The notes below the pieces were generated by a model. The model saw nothing but the letters and a program-made list of their open reading frames with translations, had not been told where the DNA came from and did no database searches. 64,000 nt of DNA. Source: Ciona savignyi. Taxonomy: Eukaryota > Chordata > Ascidiacea > Phlebobranchia > Cionidae. The DNA is taken from the NCBI GenBank assembly GCA_000149265.1, contig CH001344.1:152012-216011 (forward strand), in the 5' to 3' direction. Below are positions 33,730 through 44,771 of this stretch, piece after piece (the stretch's first letter is position 1; each line of letters opens with the position of its first letter). A program made the position numbers and the translations under genes.

Positions 33730-34812
33730 AAATGCATGCAAAAGGATCGGCGCTACCGTTCCCATCTACATTTATGTAGCTTGATATCGGTGTTATTTCC
33801 AAGTCTGAGTTTTTAAGAATTGTTTGCCGAATTCCAGTAAAATTTATTCTATTTGCAATATAAGTTTACCACTGACACAGGGTGTAGGACAGTACTTCCT
33901 TTTTTTCTCGATTTTGCTAGGCAACGCTTACATTTTGGAGGCTAATAATCCCTACGACATTTTAAACCTTTCCGCCTATGGTGTCAACCCTGTGTTGACA
34001 AAATCAAGATTTCGCACAGCTTCACCAGTGATTGCCCTTTTTCACAAAAGAACACCCAGTGTGTAATTTTACCAATATCCGCGAAGCAAAGCTTTGAAAA
34101 TTTATAAAACAGTAAAACATGCAGCAAAAGAGTAAGTAAACTATAACCAATATATGGGTGTTTCGATTGCGCTCAGGTCAGCACATTAATGTTAACCAAC
34201 TAGGACTCGAACCAAGAAGATATATTGCTACGACCTTTTCAAACGTGACGGTTCAGTACACACAGAAATGTAACAATATAAATCTTAGGTTTGGAACTCG
34301 TAAAGACCGTAACACATGAAATTTAAACATAGTGCTTGTTCATCTGTAATCAGTACCAGTATTAAGTCTGGTATACAGCCCAAATTTTGTGATTTTATGA
34401 CAGCCTTTACGTTGCTGCTAAAAGTAATGTAGCATAGTTATCGTTCAGTTGTTGCGACCCAGCAAGTGTGATTTATCGAGCGTCACCAAACTCATGGCTG
34501 AAAGTCTTAGAATATCCGCCGTCACAGAATTAGTTTTCCCCGTTTCGTATCTTCCAGAACAGCAACACAATGGAACAGAAAAAACTGATTAGCTATGATT
34601 AATAGGGATAACATCCACCATTAATCCCTGATCAATCAGTTATATATATATATATATATTAAACCCATAATATTACTGTTTATATTAACTCGTGAACAAA
34701 CTGTTTTAAACCACACGAAAGAAAAATTATAATTACACTGATTCATGCAAACATAGACGTTGTTTTCATAAAGCTACTATCTGTAACAATCAGTAACCTC
34801 AGTCTTCCACAG
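33730..34812. other. No supported gene; (TA)n at about 34640-34661
   Basis: Sequence upstream of the first recognised NLR exon. It has short inverted CACAGGGT/ACCCTGTG motifs (33873 and 33987) and a (TA)n microsatellite. I see no further exon with confidence. Confidence 0.3.
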
Positions 34813-34951
34813 AGCAACCAACCTTCAACATCCAACTCCACCAACGTAGGTGAGCAGGGACAACCGATCAGTGCAACACAGTACAATGCGCAGGGTGATC
34901 TTGTTATCAAACAATATCAGGGACCTCCCCCTGTCGACGTTAAGGCACTTG
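34813..34951 (+). CDS. NLR gene exon: Gln/Ser-rich linker before the NACHT domain
   Basis: Acceptor GTCTTCCACAG (AG 34811-34812), 46 complete codons plus one base, donor CTTG|GTGAGT (GT 34952). The peptide starts SNQPSTSNSTNVGEQGQP and continues with QYNAQGDLVIKQYQGPPP, ending VDVKAL. The leftover G plus CT at the start of the next exon makes Ala, so VDVKAL-A-KELQNK reads through without a break. The segment is low in complexity and probably a flexible linker between an N-terminal domain and NACHT. Exon start is in phase 0. Confidence 0.65.
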
Positions 34952-35297
34952 GTGAGTGGTGATTTAACGTCGCTCATATTTTTACTATTCCTTTTTCTTT
35001 GAGCTGCCTTATTATGAACTTTTTTAAAAGAAAAAGGTTTTCTTTTTTGTGCCACGCTGGTGACGGCATGTCCGGTCGTCATGTAATTGGTATAAACGGG
35101 TAGGTAATCCAATCCTGAAGGTGAATTTCCGCTATCGGGAAAAATGTATAAATAGGCCCTTTTTATTAATTATATCTGCAGATACAAAAGGAATATTTAC
35201 TTCAAATTTCTAATAAAGTTTAAGACATTTAACTTAAATGAGATAAATACAACTGATATTAAAACTCCGTTAATCCTCGGAATCACAAAATAAAACA

Positions 35298-35397
35298 NNN
35301 NNNNNNNNNNNNNNNNNNNNNNNNNNNNNNNNNNNNNNNNNNNNNNNNNNNNNNNNNNNNNNNNNNNNNNNNNNNNNNNNNNNNNNNNNNNNNNNNN
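35298..35397. other. Assembly gap (100 N)
   Basis: Run of 100 N. Confidence 0.99.
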
Positions 35398-36399
35398 TTG
35401 AGTGTAGGGTGTATTACTCTGTCTTCCAAACGGTTCTCTATTTGTCCAATAACACTTGATATAAATGATACAAAGTGTATAACGTTTGTTTACAAAAATC
35501 TATATTGTTCAGAAACTGATGCGTTTCCGGGTAAATTTTCCAAACTTGATATAGGACAAACAACATGTCTGAATTAAAATATTTAATTCGATTAAAACCT
35601 CTTTTTGTTTCCATATTAGTCGTTTAGAAGACAAATACGTATGAGATAATAGGGTTGTCATAGTTGTTAGTTTTGGGCGTTATAGCTAGGAAAACGATTT
35701 AAAAATGGTATGTGGCAATCGTATCTTTTAGGTTATTGCAGATCTCTAACAAATATGTTGGCTTTAAGTTTTCGCTATTTTAAAATTACGGTAATCCTTT
35801 GTTTTATTTTTCTGATGTATTTTTAATACTTGGGTGTGATGGTTCAATATCACATTTCTTTTAGTAGTTCATTTTATAAATCTACCACTTCCTTAAAAAT
35901 AGTAAATAATGTTTTCCAGTCGTGAAATTTCGGCTATCAACAAATAAAAGGCACCAAAAATACACAACCGCGGAAACAAGCTTTCCTGTTTGATTTGATT
36001 CACTGCCAACACTAGGCACATTATATAATTATCTTGAGATGGATGGATGGTAAGCCTTTCCTCTCCATACTATTTCTTGAATATTGAAGTTATTATTAAC
36101 TGCTTACAGAATACAACAAGACATTAACCAACAAAGTTTTGTAAGAGAGATGCACAGTTTAATAAAAAGAAATACAAAAGAAATAAAGGAAAACTTGATT
36201 AAACAAACCTCAAGTAGGCATAAATCATACCTGTCACAGCGTTAAGGAAACCCGTATTCAGCACTGTGCATCTAAGTAGATAGTCAACAATTACTTTGGT
36301 TTTATATGTAGCATTAAAGTAGAGTATAACTCGTTTAACTTTTTTTAGTCTTGTCCTATTCTTTTTGCATTGAAAACAAATCGTTACCAATAGTGAGTG

Positions 36400-36730
36400 T
36401 TTCGAAACGCCAAATAACGTTTCGAAACGACAAATAGTGTTACGAAATTAAAATGTTGTTACCAAATTGTAAAATTTCGTAACGATATTTTAAAATCAGA
36501 TTATTTTTGGAAACGTTATATTTTTGGAAACTTTTTGAAACAAGACGCAAAAACTTGTTTTGACCACTAAGTCACGCCAGATCGTCCAAAAATAGCAAAA
36601 CTACAACTAAAAACAAACCCCAAATTTACGTTACTTGTAACGAAATTTTATTACCAAAATATCGTTACTTGAAACGAAATTTCATTACTAAAAATTTCGT
36701 TACCAAAATATCGTTTTCCATTTCCTGGAT
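36400..36730. repeat. GAAACG/TTTCGTAACG motif cluster
   Basis: Many short direct and inverted copies of GTTTCGAAACG, AATTTCGTAACG and CGTTACTTGAAACGAAATTT. They are similar in style to the motif cluster at 32340-33725. Confidence 0.5.
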
Positions 36731-37075
36731 TTTTTCATAGTTCAGGTGTAAACACTGCACCATTCTACTGCAAAAAAATTGTCAATTTTTATATACCTAA
36801 GCTGTATAAAATAATGCCATTTTCGAAATATTTACGTTAACGTGTTGCGTTGATTGCTTTTGTTTGAGATATAAATGAGGTAGCGGGTTTATTTTTTGGT
36901 ACATAGTTTATTTCTGTATGTATTAATTACTGCATAAGTATGCCAAATTCCTCATGTTTACTACTAAAATAAGTTGTTAAACATAAATAAATTCCGTTTC
37001 AATCCACATCGTGACGTTTTTAGAAAAAAATTCAGTGACGTGTGAGACTTAATGTTAATGGTTTAGTTTAAAATA

Positions 37076-37600
37076 ATTTTTTTTTTTTTTTCTTATTTTT
37101 GCAGTCTTATTTTAAATATTTATGTATATTGTATACATATTACTATCTTAAATTAGTTTATTTATATATTCTAGTGCAGTAATGTTCTGCACTTAAAGTG
37201 CTTCATTTATTAAACATAGTGCAATAACTGTTTTTGCACCAAAAATAATTTAATATATAAAAGTGTGTTTTGAAACGGTTTTTTTAACCACTGGTGGAAT
37301 TTCATTTTAGGGGGTTTTTCTTTTTTCACTTAATCCCAAAGCCGGCTCCCCCCTCAGTATTGGGTCGCGCTTGCACACTTTTACTCAAGTATTATATAAC
37401 ACAAAATTTAATTAGTTAATTTTGATTTAATTTGTTTCGTTGAAACTTATTTGTATTAATGTAAGGTTTAACGGCCACATCGTTTTTTTTCCTTAATTTG
37501 TAATGTGTTCATTTTACTGATGTGTTTTAACTACTGTAGTTTTGCCGTTTTATCCTGTCTCCTTAATGTAAAATAATTGTTTTATTCTTCCTTACTGTAA
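37076..37600 (+). mobile_element. LINE A 3' end, 5'-truncated copy
   Basis: Reverse complement of 22500-23030: GCAGTCTTATTTTAAATATTTATGTATA, CTGCACTTAAAGTGCTTC, GCCGGCTCCCCCCTCAGTA, GTCGCGCTTGCACACTTTTACTC and CTGTAGTTTTGCCGTTTTATCC are shared. It ends in an A-rich tail near 37600-37620. It interrupts the satellite-related sequence on both sides. Confidence 0.75.
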
Positions 37601-39248
37601 CGAAGGAGCGAAAAAATAAACTAAAAATAAGGTCACAAGATAATTTTTTGTTACAATTTCAAATATGTACATTGCATCAATCTTCCAATTTTATCAATCT
37701 ACCACAAAAACTGTCGATTTTCATATAGTACCTAAGCTCGTGGTGCGGAAATTGCTTTTGTTTGTTATAATAATAAGATAGTGGGTTTATCTTTTGATAC
37801 ATCATAGTTCATGTGTGTACACTGCATAAGTCTACCAAATGTTATCAATCTACCGAAAATATTGTTGATTTGTATATAACTAAGCTCCATGAAATATGAT
37901 TGCGTTCGTTTGAAATTTACTTCCGTGTTTATATTTTATTAGGAAACAAACTTATCTCTTGGGCTGATAAAGATTGCAAATAAGGCTGGGTTTTGGTCTT
38001 TAAGTGCACTAATAAGGCAAACGCGCTTTTTAAAGAATGTAGTGTATTTTTCAGTCCTAATGCTTTCATTTCTTTCCGACGTCACTGCCGTATAATGTAA
38101 CATGATGTGCATCCCTTGTGTGAATATTAATCCACGGCCTTCCAAGGTTTTGCTAAAAGCTTTTTCTTTTCCCGACAATAAATGTGAAAAGTGCACTTTC
38201 GACTGCTTTATTTCACTGACAAACTCTGCTCGATTCACAAAAAAAGGACAGAAGCACAGCTTCACAAGAAACACCGTCGGCGATCTTAGGCCAGGGCAAC
38301 ACTAAAAGGAGGGAAAGAGGGAAGGAAGGAAAGAACGGCTCACTAAAATTACGGAAACTAATTTCAACCCCAAAACTGACCCAGTTTACCCCCTTAGACC
38401 ACTCTCTTTTTAGCAAAACGCGTAAAAACGGCGATTGTGACTCAGCAAAACACTCGTTTAAACAGCATGACTCATGGAGGGTACCACTCGTCACGTCCGG
38501 CCGTCGTCGAGCATCGAGATCCATTTATCGCTTATAATCTCCGGGGCTGCAAACGATAACAAGATGGCCGCGTTCTTAAAAAGATGTTGTGCATATATTC
38601 ACACGTGAAAAACATCGAAATTAAAACGAAAATAATTAAAATACCCTTTCCTGTGTGTGGATGACGTTTGAGGTACTAAATTTCTGTTTTAAACTTTTAA
38701 AATTCAAAATTATTAGCGCCAGGAGAATGTTTACAAGCGAGTCAAGTCGTAACAATTCACGTTGTTAGGCGTGTTGCGCAAAGTCTGCCTCGTGTAAGTT
38801 TGAGTTTGCTCAAGTGACTGCGCTGCTGGTCGTGAGATTTTCAGCACCGAATTTGACTTGTGCCGTGTGTTTTTAAAGATCGATTTCCGGTGTGTGTGGC
38901 GAAGGTCACAAGTTACAAGTGGTCTACCATGTGAAACATTTTAAAAAATTTGCTTTTTTTAAATTTCATTAAAAAATTCAAATGCCCACTTTTGTTGAAA
39001 CAACACTGATGCGTCAACCCTTTTGAATTTATTTTAGTTGTCCCGATGATCAAAGGAGGCGTTAGACCGGTCAATCTGCCAATTTTTTAATTAAAGATAA
39101 GACTAAGCTGCCAAGACTTGTTTCGTTACCAAGACAGTTTGTAAGCTATATAATTTAAGAACAAGAACAAAATACTGTATAGAATTTAAAAATAAAACAT
39201 ATACTCGTGAAACTTGCAAAACAAAGTCGCCACAAAACAGAACTGCCC

Positions 39249-39448
39249 GGCCCGTTGGTCTAGCGGTTAAGTGCGTTGCCTTTAAATCGAAAGGTTGCAG
39301 GTTAACGTCCGTAACTGGTCGCTAGCTAGTTGGTTGTGTCCTTGGGCAAGGCACTTTACGGACAATTGCCTGAACCCAGGGTTCGACCAAATTGAAGTAA
39401 TGTGTTCTATCATATACAACAAACACACCTATTCTATCCTAACTTTCT
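39249..39448 (+). mobile_element. tRNA-derived SINE, family S1 (copy 1)
   Basis: It starts GGCCCGTTGGTCTAGCGGTTAAG, with an A box (TGGTCTAGCGG), then a decayed B box (GGTTAACGTCC). After that comes a tRNA-unrelated body GTCCTTGGGCAAGGCACTTTACGGACA...TGAACCCAGG and an ATTCTATCCT tail. A 7-bp target duplication ACTGCCC flanks it (39242-39248 and 39449-39455). Same family as 53231-53445. Confidence 0.85.
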
Positions 39449-39544
39449 ACTGCCCACTAACGGTAACCTAAAGTCATAATTGTAATGTAAAAGTTTTAAA
39501 AAATAGCTGAATAGCATAACGAATACCGTTTCAAACCGAACCCT

Positions 39545-39663
39545 AAAAAATTCGTTACGAACCGTAACATAGGATATAACCGACTAGCAAGTGACCAGTT
39601 TCGCATCTGCAACCTTACGATTGAAAGGCGACTCACTTTAACCGTTAGACTGACGGGTCGGAC
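39545..39663 (-). mobile_element. SINE S1, 3'-truncated inverted copy
   Basis: Read on the minus strand: CCGACCCGTCAGTCTAACGGTTAA, GAGTCGCCTTTCAATCGTAAGGTTGCAG, GCGAAACTGGTCACTTGCTAGTCGGTT. This is the SINE head and part of the body. It lies 96 bases from, and inverted relative to, the complete copy at 39249-39448. Confidence 0.75.
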
Positions 39664-39758
39664 TTTTACACATTCCATTACCTTCACCATGAGTAGAATA
39701 TCGCTGAACATATAATTTGGCAGGTATAAATCTTGACCTTCATATTTTTATCTTTTAG

Positions 39759-41521
39759 CTAAAGAATTACAAAATAAGTTGAACATTCGGGCAAATGAAA
39801 TTGTTGGCGAAACCGTCCTGCCAATTCAGCTTGAACGTGAAATAACGAGAGTGAAACTTCAAATCACTAAAGTCCTTCAACAGCATATTATTTATGGGGA
39901 CGACTATGACTGGGAGGAACATATGAATCGTGGACATGTTTTATCGACCCCAACCACAGATGGATCAAGGATTGCAATTAACCAACTGTTTGATAAAGCT
40001 AAAGAAACTGCAACACAAGCTGCACAAAGGTGTAAAACTGATGATGCTAAAGCAAAGTACATCAATCAACATGGCAACACTACAGGGCTGATTGGTATGC
40101 CGGGCGTAGGTAAAACTACAACCAGCAAGATGATCACCAAATCCATACTGGATAAAATGATTCTACCAGAAACAGAATATTTATTTTACATCTCAATAAA
40201 AAATGTTAACTTTAAGAAACAAGTAACACCTTTTCAATTTCTAACTGACAACAGCTTGACCAACTGGTTTCATTGCGACAAGGAAAACAAAGAGATGATA
40301 AATGAGTTGCATAATAATCCAAATGTTGTCATTGTGATTGATGGTATAGATGAAGCGGCAGCCAATTTCTCTGGAACACCAAAAAACTGTCCAATGGATA
40401 GGAAATCAAAACCGGTGGACATCATCAAAAATTTATTTAACTCTACTCTTTTGCCCAAGGCTGTGAAAGTCGTCACTTCAAGACCAGGTCAGTTCTATCA
40501 GATACACCCGGCTTGTCGACCAACGTTCGTTCTTGAAGTTCTGGGTCTGGATCAAGATGCCATTGATGAACTCGGAATACAGATTTGTGGTGAAAGGTAT
40601 CCTGCGATCAAAAAATTTCTGAAGGAGCGACCTAATCTTTCAGCTTTGTGTTATGTTCCTGTCAATTGCATTCTGATTATGGCTTGCTTTCTGGTTTGTT
40701 TATCTACAGGCAAAGAGATAAACTCAATGACACAAGTCTTAATCTTCGCACTAACTCACTACATGACTTCTGAGCATTTAAAATCAAACATGAAAGAAAG
40801 AGGAATCGCCTTGGAACTGGTTAAATTATGTCAACTTGCTTTCAACGGATTCAAAGAACAAAAACTGGTTTTTAATATAAAGGAATTTCAGGAGGTAAAC
40901 ATCAAAGAAGAAATGGCCAATAACTTTATGCACACATATGTTGACAAAGCATCAGGCATGAAAATGAAAATATTAGAAGGACATAAGCGAAGTTACTTTT
41001 CTCACCTCATGTGGCAGGAATTTCTCACTGCAATTCACATGATGCTCTTCATGCCATATGAACAATTTCAATCTTACGAACGTATATTCCAATGTATCCA
41101 ATGGGAAGTTGTGATAAGATTTATGTTTGGCATTTGCAACCCGACTTCCAAAACCGATCTGGAACTCATCTTTCCAACTTCAGAGATCAAAGATTTTAAA
41201 CAAAAAAAGAAAATGATGCTGGACATAATTTCAAGACAACAAATTGATCCGAAGATACACAACTTTAATACTTTACTTGGAACAGTGTCAGGCTGGATGC
41301 ATGAGCTTGATGATAATGAAATAACAAAACAAATAGAGCAATACCTACCAACTGACATAACACTGAAAGTTCCTTCGAACCCAACCCAAGCACGTGATCT
41401 TGCGTTTGCCTTCAAATCCTGTTCAGCACCTCACAACTTAACGGTGGAAGCTGATGGTCGTTTTGCAACGCTTGAAATTACAACCTTTCTTCGTGGTTTA
41501 ACGGGGTCAACAAACACCACG
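39759..41521 (+). CDS. NACHT-domain exon of the NLR gene
   Basis: Acceptor TTTTTATCTTTTAG (AG 39757-39758); two bases complete the split Ala codon, then 587 codons; donor ACG|GTAAGT (GT 41522) in phase 0. The TTG at 39779 is an internal Leu, not a start. Numbering from it: Walker A GMPGVGKTTT (106-115), Walker B VVIVIDGIDEAA (183-194) with the acidic extension of NACHT ATPases, sensor-like VVTSRP (231-236), helical LCYVPVNCILI (290-300), and winged-helix motif FSHLMWQEFLTA (407-418). The order and motifs are those of NOD-like receptors, which bind nucleotide and oligomerise on ligand sensing. All catalytic elements look intact. The exon carries no stop or frameshift, unlike the surrounding TE genes. 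Confidence 0.93.
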
Positions 41522-41578
41522 GTAAGTTAAAATTATAAAACCTGCCTTTAATAAAAATATACTTTTTGTTTTAATAAG

Positions 41579-41731
41579 GTTTGCCTTGCATTTTATTTAA
41601 TAAATTGGACATATTGAAAGAGTTCAATCATCTGAAATATGATTCAAAAATTGAAATACAAGGTTTCTATGATGAAAATAGATTTTCTGAACATTTAAAA
41701 AGAATTGCCTGCCTGTATTGTTGTAGGTTTC
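41579..41731 (+). pseudogene. Coding-like remnant after the NACHT exon
   Basis: One frame is open from about 41581 and reads LDILKEFNHLKYDSKIEIQ, then GFYDENRFSEHLKRIACLY, with a stop soon after (about 41737). It looks LRR-like and coding. The nearest acceptor (AATAAG at 41578) would put it out of phase with the phase-0 NACHT donor, so it may be a decayed exon or an exon of an alternative isoform. Confidence 0.25.
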
Positions 41732-42366
41732 TTTGATTTTACTTATTAGCGTAGTGAAAAGACGACTGACTCACATTAAATCCTCTAACAGTGCTTTTTT
41801 GTGTGTGCCATGCGGCGCGCATTTACCGCACTCAGCAATTTTGCTGACAATTGCTTTCTTTAAAATAAACCTTTCAGTGAATTAAGACACAGCGTGTCTC
41901 ATTTCTCACCTGGAAAGCAACATAGTTCGGTTAAATAATTAATTAAATATCCGAGGGATACTATCTAGGAAAAACCATTTGCTTTATTATCTTTCCGTCA
42001 TTAGTAATTGAAAAAAAAATTTTGCGTTGTCTACCCGGTTACAGAATCCTGGGTAAGCCACTGGTGAAAGGGCATTTATAGAAGTGTGAGGGTATTATTG
42101 GAGAAAATAAGCTGAAAGCTAAAATGGGGGAAGTTTATGTATGTATTAAAAAGTAAAAAAAACTATTTTAACTCTGGATTTGTTAGGTAATCTAATAATA
42201 AAGATAACAAATGCTGGTTAAGATAGAGGATGATGGAAATAAGTTTAGATTCTATTAAATAAGCTTTTTGCAAGGCAATTTTCAAAATGTTTATTATGCT
42301 TAATCTATTTGAATAAGATATCAAGCTGATGTTAAGTTTAATGAATAAGATTGATCTTAGTAAAAA
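41732..42366. other. NLR intron 2 start; nothing recognised
   Basis: AT-rich sequence between the NACHT exon and LINE B. Confidence 0.35.
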
Positions 42367-43057
42367 ATGAATAAATTGGACAAAGAGAAGACTGGAAAAC
42401 GATCAACTAGTGCTTTGACAAGCAGTGGTAAGTAACATCGTTTTGCATGAAAAACTAGACAATTTAACTGCTGATCTTAAACTCTGCCACCAATCAAGAG
42501 AGTCAAAATTAGTCACTGTAATAAACAAACTTCAAGAAATAACAGCCAGTCAAAAGTTTTTGGAAGCCAGATATGAAGAAATAAAAATAGAAATTTCGGA
42601 ACATGATAAACAGCTAAAAAAGCCGAACGAATAAGGGAACTGTAAAACAAGTCTGTTGAAAACTCCAACAATACAAATTGATGCATTAGAACAATTTGGA
42701 GGACGTGAATGCTTATAGAGTTTTATGGGATAAGTTCACATGCTGATGAGTCGACTGATAATCTGGTAGTCGCCACTGTGAGGAAACTGTCCATCAACAA
42801 GCATAACATTAGTGTTTCTCATAGACTGCCTAAGGCATCACCTGACCGACCACGACCACCTATCATCGCAAAAAGTCGGAAGGTACGAGACAATATATAT
42901 GGTAACCGGTCCAAACTTAGACAAGTCAATGAAAGTTGACCCACCGGTCAAGCAAGAATTTATATTAATAAAAGCCTAACAAAAAGAAACAAAAACAGAT
43001 TCAGGAAACTTAGATCATACTGTAAAGCAAACAAAATAAGATACATCTGGACATAAC
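42367..43057 (+). pseudogene. LINE B ORF1 remnant (coiled coil and RNA-binding-like)
   Basis: It starts MNKLDKEKTGKRSTSAL and hits a stop. The next frame (42425-42634) is a heptad-rich coiled coil (HEKLDNLTADLKL ... RYEEIKIEISEHDKQLKK). After a break, 42709-42939 gives FYGISSHADESTDNLVVATV and NISVSHRLPKASPDRPRPPI, a pattern of LINE ORF1 RRM-type domains. IYINKSLTKRNKNRFRKLR follows to about 43025. Such proteins chaperone LINE RNA. Several stops. It is separated from ORF2 by an inserted element. Confidence 0.65.
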
Positions 43058-43242
43058 ATGTAACAACCTTTTTAAAAGAAAATTATGGGAGCTCAACATT
43101 TAGTATAAAAAATGACAAAAAACAAACAAAAACAAGTTTTATTAGTATTGTTCTGCTTAGTGTAACTTATACTTTAAATAACAGTAAAATAAATATCCAT
43201 GTAGAATATTTAACTCACTTTATAAATCCAACCAGAATAGTT

Positions 43243-43283
43243 ATGGGTCCCATTTGGAATGGGACACATATTGTTTTTGTCCG

Positions 43284-43314
<31 letters not shown>

Positions 43315-44765
43315 TTTTTCGTCAAAGGTTTGACAGTCATGGCTTGTGGCTCCAACATCTACCAAAAGGGGTTATGGAATCGCAATAAAACTTTAACATT
43401 TGTTAGCGCACATGGTCTAAATATGCAAAAACCAAAATTTTGGGTGATATACCCAGGGGAATTCCCCTGAGAGGTTAAATACCAAAACGGGTATTTTTTT
43501 CTAAAAATTTAGTTTTTTTTGCGCATGGCGTTTAAACGGCTACTCCAATTTTAGTTAGATTTGGTAAAATGTAAGAAAAACATTAGCCAATGATATAACA
43601 CTCAAGAGAAATGAAAAAATTACCTAAGGAAATACCCGAAAAAATAAGATTTTGTTCTCAAATCATGATTGTGACTGGCATGGCATGTGGCTCCGACATC
43701 TACTAGAAAAAGTAATGAAATTGCAATAAAATTTTGAAATTTGTTAGCGCACATAGTCTAGATATGCGGAAACCGAAATTTCGGGTGATGAATCTAGGGG
43801 AATTCCCCTTAGACGTTAAAAACCACAGCGGTATTTTTTTCTATATAAATAGCCTTTTTTGGGCATAGCGCTTAAACGGATGCTACAATTTGAATCAGAT
43901 TTGGTGGAATGTAAGTGCATTAGTCACTGATTTAACACTTAAAAGAAATAATAAGATAACCTAGGGAAATACCCAAAAATGGGATATGTTCTCAAATCAT
44001 GTTTGTTACCAGGATTCCATGTCGCCCTGACATCTTCCAAAAGGGGTAATGAAATCGCAATGAAAATTGGACATTTGTAAGACAGCATGGTCTAAATATG
44101 CAGAAACCAAAAATTTGAGAAATGAATATAGGGGAATTCCCTCAAAACGTTTTTTTTAATAAATTAGATTTTGTGGCCATAGCGCTTGAACGGCTGCTCT
44201 AATTTTATTAAAATTCGGTAAAATTTTAAAACATTAGACACTCTGTGCCAATTCAAAAAAGAAAACATTTACTTAGGTTAATTTCCATGAAAACGAAGTT
44301 ATGCTCCTGAATTATGATTATGACAGGCATGCCATATCGCACTGACATCTCCAACAAGAAGTCGACAAAACAGATTAAAACTTTAAGAATTGCTACATAA
44401 CATGACTCACTTATGTAAAAACAGAAACTTATCTACGAAACCCAGGGGAATTCCCTGAAACAACGAAAAACTAAATCGGGCTGTTTTGGGAATTTAGCTT
44501 TATTTCACTACAGCGCTTGAAAAGAAGCTATAATTTAAAAAAAAACATTTTTGATGAAATGTTCATAAATTTATTTACCTAAACATGGAATATAAGTTTG
44601 GTATGTTAGCTATGGGACCCATGCGTTTATGCTTGCAGAAACAAAAATTACATACTCAGTGTATAAAATACAAATTGTGGTTAGGGACCCTGTAGCATGA
44701 ATATAGGGTATACAACATGTGTTTTACAAATAGTGGTGGTTAAACACGTGGTTGACACTCTCTAG
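43243..44765 (+). mobile_element. Satellite-bearing CTRR-end element, copy 3 (complete, 1523 bp)
   Basis: Begins ATGGGTCCCATTTGGAATGG (hairpin), then a T tract (43270-43319). It has about 340-bp units with GGGGAATTCCCC cores at 43456 and 43797 and shorter cores at 44131 and 44445, and ends GTGGTTGACACTCT-CTAG. TT lies on both sides (43241-43242 and 44766-44767). It sits between LINE B ORF1 and ORF2, on the opposite strand to copy 2. Confidence 0.72.
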
Positions 44766-44771
44766 TTTTTA

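Larger units (their letters stand above)
34952..39248. other. NLR intron 1, mostly repeats
   Basis: It contains the gap at 35298-35397, GAAACG-type repeats (36400-36730), satellite-related units (36780-37010, 37640-37930), a LINE 3' end (37076-37600) and a repeat at 38290-38400 shared with 18725-18850. No exon seen. Confidence 0.45.

Noticed and set aside
33870..34075. Small transposon with ACACAGGGT/ACCCTGTGT ends
   Set aside because: Ends are short and only partly complementary, and similarity to 29100-29180 is limited to a few motifs.
39249..39330. Functional tRNA gene
   Set aside because: A box is good, but the B box is decayed, there is no cloverleaf that closes, and target duplications show it is a SINE.
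39779..39781. TTG as the start of the NACHT protein
   Set aside because: Frame is open upstream to a good acceptor at 39758 and joins the exon ending at 34951, so it is an internal Leu codon.
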